Shown here piece after piece: positions 1 to 9,439 of a stretch of DNA of 50,533 nt (the first letter of the stretch is position 1; every line of letters starts with the position of its first letter). The translations under genes and the position numbers were made by a program. This stretch comes from an uncultured Bacteroidales bacterium (lineage in GTDB: Bacteria; Bacteroidota; Bacteroidia; Bacteroidales; Muribaculaceae), in the NCBI GenBank assembly GCA_902776435.1, contig CACYQB010000021.1, forward strand, positions 1 through 50,533, read 5' to 3'. A model generated the notes under the pieces. The model did not search any database, was not told the origin of the DNA, and saw only the letters and a program-made list of their open reading frames with translations.

Positions 1-63
1 CCCCCAACAGACTTTAGCACCAACAATGACGGCTCAGCATTACCCGTCTTGATAGGAAAATAA
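1..63 (+). CDS. C-terminal end of an unidentified protein (cut by window edge)
   Basis: Reading from base 1, about 20 codons remain open and end at a TAA at 61-63; the last residues read ALPVLIGK. The window starts inside it, so no family can be named. It would be the gene just upstream of, and codirectional with, the methyltransferase, with a gap of about 70 bases. It may be a chance open frame. Confidence 0.3.
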   Translation, partial: PPTDFSTNNDGSALPVLIGK

Positions 64-133
64 AGAACAATCTGTCAAAAAATTTTAGGACGAGTCAGCA
101 GATGAGTATGACAATTAAAAATGTATAGTCTTT

Positions 134-769
134 ATGAATGAGGAGTTAGAGGAGTATATTTTGGGGCATATTGATGAGGAGCCGGAGGCGTTGGCTCGCA
201 TCGATCATGATACCCATGTGCAGAATTACTATTGGCACATGTGCTCGGGGCATCTGCAGGGACGTCTCATCAAGATGCTCACCTGCATGATCAGGCCGCA
301 GCGTGTGCTGGAGTTAGGCACCTTCAGCGGATACTCAGCCCTGTGCCTTGCCGAGGGGCTGGCTGACGATGACTGCCGCGTCGATACCATCGAGGTCAAT
401 GACGAGCAGGAAGATTTTATCCGTGAACATTTGGCGTTGTCGCCCTTCGGCAAGCGCGTCAGATTACACATCGGCGACGCCCGTGACATCGTTCCCACAC
501 TAGGCGAACGTTACGACCTCGTCTTTATCGACGCCAACAAGCGCCAGTATGTCGAGTACTATGACCTGGTGATGGAATACCTGAATGATGGAGGCTTTAT
601 CATTGCCGACAACACCCTGTGGGCCGGCAAGGTCGTGGACCCCAAGGCGCAACGCGAGGCCCAGACCCGTGGCATCCTCGCCTTTAACGACCGCGTAAAA
701 GAAGACCCACGCGTCGAGAAGGTCATCATCCCCTTGCGCGACGGCCTCACCCTCATCCGCAAGCTCTAA
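134..769 (+). CDS. SAM-dependent O-methyltransferase (caffeoyl-CoA OMT / YrrM-like family)
   Basis: A complete 211-residue class I methyltransferase of the small O-methyltransferase family, the usual length for it. The SAM-binding motif I is VLELGTFSGYSAL near residues 58-70. An acidic turn (IEVNDEQ) follows at the end of strand 2, and a later GDARD and LVFIDANK segment corresponds to the DAxK metal-binding region of cation-dependent members. A GGFIIADNTLW segment is also typical of the family. There is no signal peptide, so it is cytosolic. The substrate cannot be told from sequence; family members methylate catechol-type hydroxyls. The ATG at 134 gives the full N-terminal helix; no strong ribosome binding site is visible. 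A bidirectional terminator follows at once. Confidence 0.9.
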   Translation: MNEELEEYILGHIDEEPEALARIDHDTHVQNYYWHMCSGHLQGRLIKMLTCMIRPQRVLELGTFSGYSALCLAEGLADDDCRVDTIEVNDEQEDFIREHLALSPFGKRVRLHIGDARDIVPTLGERYDLVFIDANKRQYVEYYDLVMEYLNDGGFIIADNTLWAGKVVDPKAQREAQTRGILAFNDRVKEDPRVEKVIIPLRDGLTLIRKL

Positions 770-771
770 AA

Positions 772-811
772 AAATCCCGCTAGCCAATAGGCCCGCGGGA
801 TTTAATTTTTC
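772..811. terminator. Bidirectional rho-independent terminator
   Basis: Perfect 9-bp inverted repeat AAATCCCGC (772-780) and GCGGGATTT (795-803), with a T-rich run on the right and an A-run on the left. It serves the methyltransferase on the plus strand and the convergent small secreted protein on the minus strand. Confidence 0.85.
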
Positions 812-824
812 TTGTTACCGTCAA

Positions 825-1343
825 TTAGTTCTTGATGGTGGCAAAGCGTGTAAATGACAAGGTCGTGCCATCATTAACCATCTCGAGCGTAGACTCACCC
901 ACCTTTACGGTGTCTGTCTCGGGCTCTGCAAACTGATTCTTAAATTCAGCGCTGTTCAGCATCTGCTTAATACCCGATACGACCATGGGATTGTTGGTCA
1001 CCTTACCATTCTGAGAAACGCTCAGGACCTCAGCCTTGAAGGTGTCAGCATTGGGGGTAAGCGTCAGTTTGTCGCCTTCCAGGGTGTAAGTGCCCTTAAT
1101 CTCAATCGAGGTAGCAATCTCGATAGCCATCGTGGGAGCAGGCTCTGATGACGCGGTAAACTCATCTACCAGGGTGAATGTACCATCCTCATTGAAGGTG
1201 TAAGTGAGGTTCTGGATCTCCAGTGAGCCATCCTCGGCAGTTTCTACAATAGGTTGCGTGCTGCGCCAGGTAGCGCAAATGGATTGTGCCTGCACGGTCA
1301 TGACCGCCATCAAGGCAACGAGTGTAAATAAAACCTTTTTCAT
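825..1343 (-). CDS. Small secreted lipocalin-like protein, paralogue 1
   Basis: About 172 residues, beginning MKKVLFTLVALMAVMTVQAQ, a clear Sec signal peptide ending in AQ. The mature part has a CATWR start followed by alternating strands with patterns such as YTFNEDGTFTL, IKGTYTLEGDKLTLTP and STLEMVNDGTTLSFTR. That is the arrangement of the lipocalin-like/DUF4923-type single-barrel proteins common in Bacteroidales. The frame is open 13 codons further upstream, but the ATG at 1343 is chosen because the signal peptide starts there and a -7 promoter element lies at 1370-1377. It is adjacent to, and clearly homologous with, the next gene, so a tandem duplication is likely. The role is unknown; probably periplasmic. 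Confidence 0.7.
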   Translation of the reverse strand: MKKVLFTLVALMAVMTVQAQSICATWRSTQPIVETAEDGSLEIQNLTYTFNEDGTFTLVDEFTASSEPAPTMAIEIATSIEIKGTYTLEGDKLTLTPNADTFKAEVLSVSQNGKVTNNPMVVSGIKQMLNSAEFKNQFAEPETDTVKVGESTLEMVNDGTTLSFTRFATIKN

Positions 1344-1369
1344 AATCATTTTTAAGTTGTATAACGTTG

Positions 1370-1377
1370 CAAAGATA
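1370..1377 (-). promoter_or_regulatory. -7 promoter element for paralogue 1
   Basis: Minus-strand TATCTTTG matches the Bacteroidota -7 consensus TAnnTTTG, about 27 bases before the chosen ATG. No good -33 TTTG is seen at the expected distance; a GTTG lies 16 bp away. Confidence 0.5.
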
Positions 1378-1448
1378 ATCACATTTTTCGTGCCAACACT
1401 TTTTCGGGCACTTTTTTTGAATGTTTATCGTCTAGACAAGACTGCACA

Positions 1449-1979
1449 TCAATGCTTGATGTCGGCTATACGCATCAGCCTTTCTGTTTTACCATCCTTA
1501 TCGGTAAGTTCAAGCATTGAGCCGTTAGCGGTTATTTTGTAGGTGTAGTTCTCATTGTTGAAAGACTCTGCGACTTTAGCCTTGGCCTCCTTGCTGATCT
1601 TCTCATTGATTATTGACAAAATCGCGGGGTCATCAAGCACCTTTCCATTTTCCGACAAACTGACAAACTCCACCTTTAACGTATTCACGTTATAGAACAT
1701 CTCCATTTTGTCGCCATTTATCGTATAGGTTCCCTTAACACTTCCAGTGAGGGCGGCTTCCATTTCCTTGGTCTGCGCCGGCTTTGACGACAGAGTCACA
1801 TCGCAGTCCGATACGAAAGTACCATCCTCGTTATAAGTGTTAATATAACTAATCATCAGATAGTTATCACCCTCATTCTTAACTTCAGGCTGCATGCTCT
1901 GCCATGACCCGCATACGGATTGAGCCTGGACGGTCATGACCGTCAACAGGGCAACGAGTATAAATAAGATTTTTTTCAT
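1449..1979 (-). CDS. Small secreted lipocalin-like protein, paralogue 2
   Basis: About 176 residues, starting MKKILFILVALLTVMTVQAQ, nearly identical in its signal peptide to the downstream gene. The mature protein shares CGSWQSMQP with CATWRSTQP, then YNEDGTF, VKGTYTINGDKMEM and a final MLELTDKDG strand, so the two are tandem paralogues. The longer frame (to 2069) is not used: the ATG at 1979 starts the signal peptide and a -7 promoter element sits between the two possible starts. The role is unknown; a secreted beta-barrel ligand-binding protein is a guess from the pattern. Confidence 0.7.
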   Translation of the reverse strand: MKKILFILVALLTVMTVQAQSVCGSWQSMQPEVKNEGDNYLMISYINTYNEDGTFVSDCDVTLSSKPAQTKEMEAALTGSVKGTYTINGDKMEMFYNVNTLKVEFVSLSENGKVLDDPAILSIINEKISKEAKAKVAESFNNENYTYKITANGSMLELTDKDGKTERLMRIADIKH

Positions 1980-2005
1980 AATTGGTTGAATATTTGTTTT
2001 CACTG

Positions 2006-2013
2006 CAAAGTTA
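2006..2013 (-). promoter_or_regulatory. -7 promoter element for paralogue 2
   Basis: Minus-strand TAACTTTG matches TAnnTTTG and lies 27 bases before the ATG at 1979, the same spacing as for paralogue 1. This supports the internal start and shared ancestry of the promoters. Confidence 0.5.
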
Positions 2014-2140
2014 ATCATCTTTTTTAATCCCAATGCGTATCTTGATGACTTTTTTGATGTTATCACCATACTGCCATCACGCTATTCAGATAACAAAACG
2101 ACCAAAAAGTTTAATATACCTCCTAAAAAACGCCCGTAAC

Positions 2141-2180
2141 CAATAAAAATCGGGGCCGCCACAGTAAGGCGGTCCCGATT
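2141..2180 (-). terminator. Rho-independent terminator of enolase
   Basis: On the minus strand a 13-bp stem with one mismatch (arms 2168-2180 and 2148-2160, 7-base loop) is followed by a T-rich tract, starting 28 bases after the enolase stop codon. Confidence 0.85.
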
Positions 2181-2207
2181 CTGGTATTGGCTCTAATATT
2201 GCAAATA

Positions 2208-3524
<1,317 letters not shown>

Positions 3525-3560
3525 TTATTAAAATGTTGATATCATTTAGTTTCGTTGGTG

Positions 3561-3591
3561 CAAAGATAGTCATTTTTGTACGCACTACAAA
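3561..3591 (-). promoter_or_regulatory. Enolase promoter
   Basis: Minus-strand TTTG at 3588-3591 and TATCTTTG at 3561-3568, 19 bp apart, an exact match to the Bacteroidota consensus. The predicted start is near 3554, giving a leader of about 40 bases. Confidence 0.75.
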
Positions 3592-3708
3592 ATTCTATGG
3601 AAGCTTTTGTCAAAATCGGTTAATGCAACCGATTTATCAAAAAAATTGTCACTCTTTGGCGTAAAATATACATATTTGTCGATAAAAATAACTACTTGGT
3701 CTAATCTT

Positions 3709-3741
3709 TTTGCACAAACAATGCGTTAAATTCTACTTTTG
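3709..3741 (+). promoter_or_regulatory. Promoter of a gene-less transcript
   Basis: TTTG at 3709-3712 and TACTTTTG at 3734-3741, separated by 21 bp, match the consensus. No ATG occurs on this strand between it and base 3958, and a terminator follows at 3889-3927, so the transcript appears to be non-coding. Confidence 0.65.
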
Positions 3742-3747
3742 TCACCG

Positions 3748-3927
3748 AACTTGAAGTAGCTTTCATTAGTTCATAGTTCATTAAATAAGAGAGATTAAAA
3801 AATTAAGCAACAAGAAACGATTAAAACGAGAGGACATCAGTTACATTTTCATAACCACAAGTTTATAGTTTTTATTGGAACACACTAAGTTACGCTTTCT
3901 CGGGTTGAGAAGGCGTAACGTTTTATT
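3748..3927 (+). ncRNA. Candidate small RNA of about 180 nt, unknown family
   Basis: The unit is bounded by a consensus promoter (3709-3741) and a strong hairpin with a T-rich tail (3889-3926). There is no ATG in between and no stop-free stretch of note. The body is A-rich and mostly single-stranded looking before the 13-bp terminal stem. I do not recognise 6S, SRP RNA, tmRNA or RNase P in it. The next gene has its own promoter at 3946-3977, downstream of the hairpin, which argues for an independent RNA rather than a leader. An attenuated leader of the transpeptidase remains possible. Confidence 0.5.
3889..3926 (+). terminator. Terminator-like hairpin
   Basis: A 13-bp stem with one G-U pair (arms 3889-3901 and 3907-3919, loop GGGTT) followed by GTTTTATT. 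The sequence TTTATTGGA occurs on both sides of the hairpin (3871-3879 and 3921-3929). Confidence 0.65.
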
Positions 3928-3945
3928 GGAGGACATCACAGACGG

Positions 3946-3977
3946 CTTGTCCACCTCATGGATTATTACTATTTTTG
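3946..3977 (+). promoter_or_regulatory. Promoter of the L,D-transpeptidase
   Basis: CTTG at 3946-3949 (one mismatch to TTTG) and TATTTTTG at 3970-3977, 20 bp apart. The predicted start is near 3984, so the upstream in-frame ATG at 3958 cannot be the translation start of this transcript. Confidence 0.6.
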
Positions 3978-3999
3978 CCATCTCAATAAAGATAATTGC

Positions 4000-4596
4000 A
4001 TGATCATGATCAAGAATATCATCTTATCCATCCTGTTGTTGCTGCCCATTGCGGGAGCGGCCAACTTGCAGGTCGATAGCCTGCCCCTGCCCGAGAAGCC
4101 AACGGGCACTGCCTTTATCGTCATCTCAAAACACGACCTGACGCTCACCGTTTATGACCTGGATGCAACGGGAGATACCATCATGGTCGCTCAGTTCCCT
4201 TGCTGCATGGGTAAGAACAAGGGCAATAAGCAGAAGCGCGGCGACATGCGAACCCCCGAATCACCCACAGGCAAACCCTTCAAAATCACGATGATTCAAG
4301 ATGCCTCAACATGGCGGCACAATTTCCATGACGGACGTGGCAACATCAAGGCCTATGGGCACTGGTTCCTGCGCCTAGAGACACCCGGGCACAGGGGCAT
4401 CGGAATCCACGGCAGCACCAACAACGAGCACACTGTGCCTGGCCGCGCCAGCGAGGGTTGCATCCGCCTGCTCGACAAGGATATCATCACGCTGAAAGAG
4501 CATTTTGCCTACGTCGGCATGCCCGTCACCGTCCTCGCCGAAGACACCGCCCTCCTCCCGTGGGAACCTTTTGCACGCAAGTCAAGCGCCCAATAA
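4000..4596 (+). CDS. L,D-transpeptidase (YkuD domain), secreted
   Basis: About 198 residues. A signal peptide (MIMIKNIILSILLLLPIAGAA) is followed by a YkuD catalytic domain. The signature is complete: an HG (GIGIHGSTN), then the SEGCIRL motif with the nucleophilic cysteine, the usual H-G...S-x-G-C-x-R pattern. Such enzymes make 3-3 cross-links in peptidoglycan or attach proteins to it, in the periplasm. The frame is open to 3958, but the ATG at 4000 (or 4006) begins the signal peptide and the promoter overlaps the earlier ATG. It converges on the response regulator gene with only 5 bases between stop codons and no visible terminator. Confidence 0.88.
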   Translation: MIMIKNIILSILLLLPIAGAANLQVDSLPLPEKPTGTAFIVISKHDLTLTVYDLDATGDTIMVAQFPCCMGKNKGNKQKRGDMRTPESPTGKPFKITMIQDASTWRHNFHDGRGNIKAYGHWFLRLETPGHRGIGIHGSTNNEHTVPGRASEGCIRLLDKDIITLKEHFAYVGMPVTVLAEDTALLPWEPFARKSSAQ

Positions 4597-4601
4597 AAGG
4601 T

Positions 4602-5306
4602 TCACTCTCCAAGAATCAATTTATAACCGATGCCCCGCACGTTGACAATACGCAACGATGTGTCAAGGGCGAGACGATGCCTCAGTTTGGTGATGAACAC
4701 ATGCAGGCTCTTGTTGTTAAAGAAACTGTCATCGCCCCATAGTTCAATAAGCAGCGACTGGGATGTCACTACCTCGCTGGGATGCAGGCACAAGTGCCTC
4801 AAGATTTCGCTCTCACGATAGGAAAGTTCGGCACGTGTTCCCGTCGGCACGTGTGTCAGCCGCTGAATGACAGCGTCAAAGAGGTATTGGCCGATGGTGA
4901 AGCGTGTGGCTTGCTCAGGCTGAGTTGTTACGGTACATGCTCTTCCCAGCAGTGCCTTGATGCGGACGATGAGTTCCTGCATGCCGAAAGGCTTCTTCAA
5001 GTAATCGTTGGCTCCCATTTCAAAGCCATGCACCACATCGTTAACCGCCGAACGCGCCGTCAGGAAGATGACAGGTGTCTGCCCGTCGCTCTTGCGTATA
5101 CGTTTCACCAACTCGAAGCCGTCCAATCGCGGCATCATCACATCCACCACGAGTACATCGGGCTTACTGGCGGCATAGATCCTCAGCGCCTCCTCACCAT
5201 CACCAGCCACGGTCACATGGAATCCTTGACCATCCAGGGTGTCCTTGATGATCATCGCCAGGGTGCGCTCGTCCTCGGCTAGCAGTATGTTGATGATCTC
5301 GCTCAT
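4602..5306 (-). CDS. OmpR-family response regulator
   Basis: A 234-residue two-domain regulator. The receiver domain has the acidic pair E11-D12, the phosphorylated aspartate D55 (VVDVMMP), T83 (FLTA) and K105 (LKKPF). The C-terminal winged helix (about 135-232) shows ELSYRESEILRHL and the wing RIVNVRGIGYKL. It belongs to the RprY-like group common in Bacteroidales. Its start codon overlaps the stop of the kinase gene by ATGA (5303-5306), so the pair is translationally coupled and almost certainly cognate. The divergent outer-membrane protein gene beyond the kinase is a plausible target. Confidence 0.92.
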   Translation of the reverse strand: MSEIINILLAEDERTLAMIIKDTLDGQGFHVTVAGDGEEALRIYAASKPDVLVVDVMMPRLDGFELVKRIRKSDGQTPVIFLTARSAVNDVVHGFEMGANDYLKKPFGMQELIVRIKALLGRACTVTTQPEQATRFTIGQYLFDAVIQRLTHVPTGTRAELSYRESEILRHLCLHPSEVVTSQSLLIELWGDDSFFNNKSLHVFITKLRHRLALDTSLRIVNVRGIGYKLILGE

Positions 5307-6748
5307 AGCAGAATAATTGTAAAAGTCGTCCCCTCGCCCCTTGTGCTTGACACATCGATACTCCAGCCATGCTTCTCGACCATCGTCTTGACATAGAACA
5401 GCCCCAGGCCATAGCCCTTGACATCATGCAGGTCACCTGTGGGCACACGGTAGAACTTGTCGTAGATGTGGGGCAACCTATCGGCAGCAATGCCTATGCC
5501 GTGGTCGGTCACGCTGATGGCTGACGAGGTGGCAGTAATCTCAACATGCGCCTCATCAGGGGAATACTTGATGGCATTGTCAATGAGGTTGTTCATGATG
5601 TTACTCAAGTGGGCGCGGTCGGCCTGCAAGGTCAAGTCTTCAGGATCTATATGCGTTGTGAAAATAACGGGTTTATCGGCCTTTAACTGTTGCTGTTCGA
5701 TGACGGGTTGCAGCAGTCCGGCAAGGTTCACCGCTTCGATATTGAGCTTGAACTGCCGCCTACGTTCCATGCTCAGCGACAGGATTTGCTCGACCATGCC
5801 ACTCAGGCGTTCCAATTGTTGTCTGCACAGGGCCAGATAATGACGTCGCTTGGCTTCATCGGCCTGCTCACCGAAGTTGAGCAATACATCATTGGCCGCA
5901 TAGGCCACGGCTATGGGTGTCTTCAACTCATGGGTGATATTGTTGGTGAAGTCGGTCTTCATCTCATCGAGCGTGCGCTGCCTGATAATGGTTCTGATCA
6001 AGAAATAGAAGGCCAACCCAAGCAGCAGCACAATGAGCCCAGACGCAGTCAAGATGCCGGCCATCTCCCGCAGGACCAACCCCGTGGTGGGCTCAATGGT
6101 GAGTTCATAGCGTCCATAATCTGCCCAGTCATAGAGAAATTGGCGTGCCCGTTTACTGGGGACATAGCCCTGTGTCGCATGCTGATAGACGGTGTCGGCC
6201 TTAATACATAGCAATCGGTGGTCGCCGCTCAGCCCCAGCTGTTGCAAGCCTGCCGTGAGCAGGGAGTCATATTTCTCATATCGAGTGCCTTCAAAGCGGT
6301 CAACGCCCAGGTGCAGTCCCTGTTGAATCATCGCAGCCAGTTCGGTAACAGAAATTTGGTCCTCGAGCATCTTCATGAAAGCATTCTCATCAGTCGCGCT
6401 GTCGCTCGCAGCCTGAGGGCTTGAACGCAGTACCACACCTGTTTTCTGTTCAAGCGTATCGTCGCCAAGTGTGACCCGGGTGGTAGTGACGCTATTAGCG
6501 ATGATACTGCCATCCTCCCCAATGCCAGCGCTCACGTCCATCACGCCATGAGGTCCTTTGTCCTCAATGCTCTTGAGACGCAGAAACACTTCCTTGAGGT
6601 CGGCAACACGCATGGCTTCACGGATGTCATTGTCCACCTGCTCGCCCATCGTGAAGTACAATTGCTGCAACCAATAGGCCTGATAAGCAGCGACACCCAA
6701 CAGCGCCACAATCACCAGCACACCGATATATTTCAACCTCACATTCAT
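5303..6748 (-). CDS. Two-component sensor histidine kinase
   Basis: About 481 residues. TM1 lies near residues 5-25, followed by a periplasmic sensor region of about 205 residues with no recognised domain and TM2 near 230-253. The HisKA domain has phosphoacceptor His at about 273 in THELKTP. The HATPase domain has N-box NNLIDNAIKYS, G1 DHGIGI, and G2 GYGLGL. It phosphorylates the overlapping response regulator. A TTG at 6757 also opens the frame, but the ATG at 6748 is preferred. A -7 element (TATTTTTG, 6755-6762) ends only 7 bases before that ATG, so the transcript may be leaderless. Confidence 0.92.
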   Translation of the reverse strand: MNVRLKYIGVLVIVALLGVAAYQAYWLQQLYFTMGEQVDNDIREAMRVADLKEVFLRLKSIEDKGPHGVMDVSAGIGEDGSIIANSVTTTRVTLGDDTLEQKTGVVLRSSPQAASDSATDENAFMKMLEDQISVTELAAMIQQGLHLGVDRFEGTRYEKYDSLLTAGLQQLGLSGDHRLLCIKADTVYQHATQGYVPSKRARQFLYDWADYGRYELTIEPTTGLVLREMAGILTASGLIVLLLGLAFYFLIRTIIRQRTLDEMKTDFTNNITHELKTPIAVAYAANDVLLNFGEQADEAKRRHYLALCRQQLERLSGMVEQILSLSMERRRQFKLNIEAVNLAGLLQPVIEQQQLKADKPVIFTTHIDPEDLTLQADRAHLSNIMNNLIDNAIKYSPDEAHVEITATSSAISVTDHGIGIAADRLPHIYDKFYRVPTGDLHDVKGYGLGLFYVKTMVEKHGWSIDVSSTRGEGTTFTIILL

Positions 6749-6861
6749 CACCTGCAAAAATACACAAATAACCCATTAGTCCTCACCTCCGTTAAGACTA
6801 AATAAGTTTTTGGTTAAGACTTGGTAAGTCATGGGAGGGCTGCGGAGCGGATTGATGGGGG

Positions 6862-6869
6862 TAATTTTG
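6862..6869 (+). promoter_or_regulatory. -7 promoter element of the outer-membrane barrel gene
   Basis: TAATTTTG matches TAnnTTTG and lies 28 bases before the ATG at 6897. No TTTG is present at the -33 position, so the promoter may need an activator; the divergent two-component system is a candidate. Confidence 0.45.
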
Positions 6870-6896
6870 CCACCGAAATCAATCATAAACCCAAAA

Positions 6897-9125
6897 ATGA
6901 ATATGTCAAGAATTATCGTATTGATGGTAGCGGCCATGGTAACGACCGCTACTGCGTTGGCCCAGGTAACGGCTGGGCAAGTCGAAGAAAAACAGGATAG
7001 TATCACGCTTAGCGTCAGTGACACTGTAGCGCTCAAGGACGTGGAAGTGGTGACAATGCGCCAACTGGTCAAGACGCTGGATGACCGTGTGAGCTACAAT
7101 GTGCAGGCCGACCCCGAAGCCCGCACGAGCACTGTGCTGGATGTGCTACGGCGCGTGCCGCTGGTGAGCGTTGACGGCCAGGACAATGTGCGCGTCAACG
7201 GCAGCAGCAGCTTCAAGATTTACAAGAACGGTCATCCCGACCCGTCCTTGTCGTCCAACCCCAGGGAGGTGCTGCGGGCCATGCCAGCCAGCGTAATCAA
7301 GCGCATCGAGGTGATTACCGAGCCTGGTGCCCGCTATGACGCCGAGGGGGCTACGGCCATACTGAACATCGTCACCGTGGAGGGCGTGCGCATCGAGGGC
7401 GTGAACGGCACCGTTTCGGCTTCAATCAACACCTTCGGCTCGCCCAATGCCAGTGCCCATGTCGCTGCACGGGCGGGTAAATTTACCCTTGGAGCAACAG
7501 GATTTTTCCAGAAACAGGCACGGCGCATGTTTGCCGGCGAAGACGAGACATGGACGACCTACAAGGACACGGGCGCCACGATGTATAATCTCTATCGCAA
7601 CGAGCAGCCCGCTTGGGTATATAACCTCAACCTGAACGCCAGCCTGGAAATCGATTCTCTGAACTTGATTACCGCTTCCTTTGGTGGTTACCGCTACGGT
7701 CTGAACATCTACGGCGATAGCCACATCGAGTATCATGACGCAGCAGGGCAGTTAATCACGTCCTATGACAACCCGTTTAACGTGCCGCAGTATGGCGGCA
7801 TGTCATGGAACGGACGCGCCGACTGGGAGCACCGCACCAGCCGCAAAGATGAAGTCTTGACCGCCTCCTACATGTTTTCGACCACAGGCCAGCAGGAGGA
7901 ACAGTACGACTCGCTCATCAACCTGGTGAATCCGCCGTTTGACTACACGAGCTACAGCAAGTGGGGCAAGGAACGCTTTATCGAGCACACGTGGCAGCTC
8001 GACTACCAACTGCCATTATGGAGTCATCACCTGCTGGAAGTGGGCGGCAAGTACATCCTAAGGCTGAACAAGAGCCACAACCGCATTAACTATGACGGAG
8101 TTGCTGAACTGGATACTGACACCCGCTTCAAGCACAATATGCACGTGGGTGCCGCCTATGCCTCATGGCGATACAAGGTGGGCGATGTCACCCTGCGCGG
8201 CGGCTTGCGTTACGAGTACAGCCACTTCCGCGCCAGTTACCCCAATGGCGATGGGGAGGCCTTCGGGCACGACCTGCACGATGTGGTTCCCTCGGCGAGC
8301 GTTCACTGGCAAATGACGCCGTTCAACAGCCTGCGGTTGTCGTGGGCGACAAGCCTTAACCGCCCAGGCATTCAGTATCTCAACCCCGCAGTCAGGCGTT
8401 ATACCACGACGATAGAATATGGCAATCCCCACCTGTCAAGTGCCCGCAACAATATGTTGAGCCTCAACTTCCAGCACACTGGTAACCGCTTGACCTTCAA
8501 TATCAAGCCCACCTTGACCATCACCAACAACCTCATCGGTTCCTATCGCACCTCCCATGACGGCATCGTGTACATGACCTACAGCAACGACTGCCGCTAT
8601 TTGATGGCCGGCGTGGGCGGTTTCCTGCAATGGATGATAACAGGCAAGACCACCCTTGTCATGAACGGCGAGGTGGCTTACAAGCGCTACCGCAACCCCT
8701 CGCAGGACTTGACAAACAGCGGCTGGGGTGGCAATCTGTATGCCCAACTCTCGCAGCAGTTGCCGTGGAAGTTGCGTGCTACGGCGACCTGCATGTGGTA
8801 CGAAATCGGCCATGACCTGCGTCATGTGTACGGCTACAGCACCATACCCAACCCGACCATCATGCTGGGTCTGTCGCGTTCCTTCCTCAAGGACAACCGA
8901 TTAACAGTGAGAGTGAACGCTAATTCCATCCTGCGCAAATACGAGGTATCCAAGGGATACATCACGCAGGGCGACTATGTGAATCAAGGCGTGGGCCACT
9001 TCAACCAGCGCAATGTACAACTATCGGTGAGCTATGCCTTCGGCTCCAGCAATACCCGTGTCAAGCAGACCGAGACGACCGTCGAGAACGACGACCTGGT
9101 GGGCGGCCTGAGAAACGGCAACTAA
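6897..9125 (+). CDS. Outer-membrane beta-barrel protein with TonB-receptor-like plug (PF14905 type)
   Basis: About 742 residues from the ATG at 6897, where the signal peptide begins (MNMSRIIVLMVAAMVTTATA); the frame is open further upstream but a -7 element lies in that part. After the signal comes a plug-like region: VLDVLRRVPLVSVDG, VRVNGSSSFKIYKNG, then MPASVIKRIEVITEPGARYD and AILNIVT, the typical plug signature. The rest is a large barrel of amphipathic strands with aromatic ends and ends in SVSYAFGSSN. No carboxypeptidase-regulatory N-terminal domain and no SusD partner are present, so it is not a SusC/D pair. It stands divergent from the histidine kinase gene. Its ligand is unknown. 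Confidence 0.85.
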   Translation: MNMSRIIVLMVAAMVTTATALAQVTAGQVEEKQDSITLSVSDTVALKDVEVVTMRQLVKTLDDRVSYNVQADPEARTSTVLDVLRRVPLVSVDGQDNVRVNGSSSFKIYKNGHPDPSLSSNPREVLRAMPASVIKRIEVITEPGARYDAEGATAILNIVTVEGVRIEGVNGTVSASINTFGSPNASAHVAARAGKFTLGATGFFQKQARRMFAGEDETWTTYKDTGATMYNLYRNEQPAWVYNLNLNASLEIDSLNLITASFGGYRYGLNIYGDSHIEYHDAAGQLITSYDNPFNVPQYGGMSWNGRADWEHRTSRKDEVLTASYMFSTTGQQEEQYDSLINLVNPPFDYTSYSKWGKERFIEHTWQLDYQLPLWSHHLLEVGGKYILRLNKSHNRINYDGVAELDTDTRFKHNMHVGAAYASWRYKVGDVTLRGGLRYEYSHFRASYPNGDGEAFGHDLHDVVPSASVHWQMTPFNSLRLSWATSLNRPGIQYLNPAVRRYTTTIEYGNPHLSSARNNMLSLNFQHTGNRLTFNIKPTLTITNNLIGSYRTSHDGIVYMTYSNDCRYLMAGVGGFLQWMITGKTTLVMNGEVAYKRYRNPSQDLTNSGWGGNLYAQLSQQLPWKLRATATCMWYEIGHDLRHVYGYSTIPNPTIMLGLSRSFLKDNRLTVRVNANSILRKYEVSKGYITQGDYVNQGVGHFNQRNVQLSVSYAFGSSNTRVKQTETTVENDDLVGGLRNGN

Positions 9126-9155
9126 CAGCGCTTGCCGTATGATTTGAAGACAAAA

Positions 9156-9216
9156 AAGACAAGAAGGACAAACAGGTTTTATTAATTGATAACCAACAAA
9201 TTGTCCTTCTTGTCTT
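9156..9216. repeat. Long intergenic hairpin (16-bp perfect arms)
   Basis: Arms 9156-9171 and 9201-9216 are perfectly complementary (AAGACAAGAAGGACAA and its complement), around a 29-base AT-rich loop. It may end transcription from the barrel gene, but it lacks a T-run. A similar ACAAGAAG-type hairpin occurs at 41165-41228. Confidence 0.7.
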
Positions 9217-9437
9217 CAAAAATACATCCGCACCCCGACAAAACGGAATGCGGATGTCCCTTTAAACTCTAAACTGTGAGCAAAGCGAGTCTCACGCTAA
9301 GCCGCGAAGCCGCTAAGTCTTAATGCTATTGCTCGCAAGGGCTCGCAAAACCATGCGAATGCCCATCTTTAAACTTTAAACTCTAAACTCTAAACTGCGA
9401 GCAACGCGAGCATACTCTAAACGGCGAGCAACGCGAG
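9217..9437. repeat. Mosaic intergenic repeats left of the LRR gene
   Basis: This gene-less stretch holds a 9-bp hairpin (ACATCCGCA ... TGCGGATGT), two sets of 7-base units of the form TAAACTC/TAAACTT, and repeated GCGAGCAACGCGAGCAT blocks (two near 9400-9440). The heptamer-plus-GCGAGCAACGCGAGCAT block reappears inverted at 12255-12310, on the other side of the LRR gene. I see no coding capacity. Confidence 0.65.
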
Positions 9438-9439
9438 CA

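Noticed and set aside
6831-9125. SusC/SusD polysaccharide locus
   Set aside because: The barrel protein has no carboxypeptidase-like N-terminal domain, no SusD-like gene follows, and no glycoside hydrolases are near.
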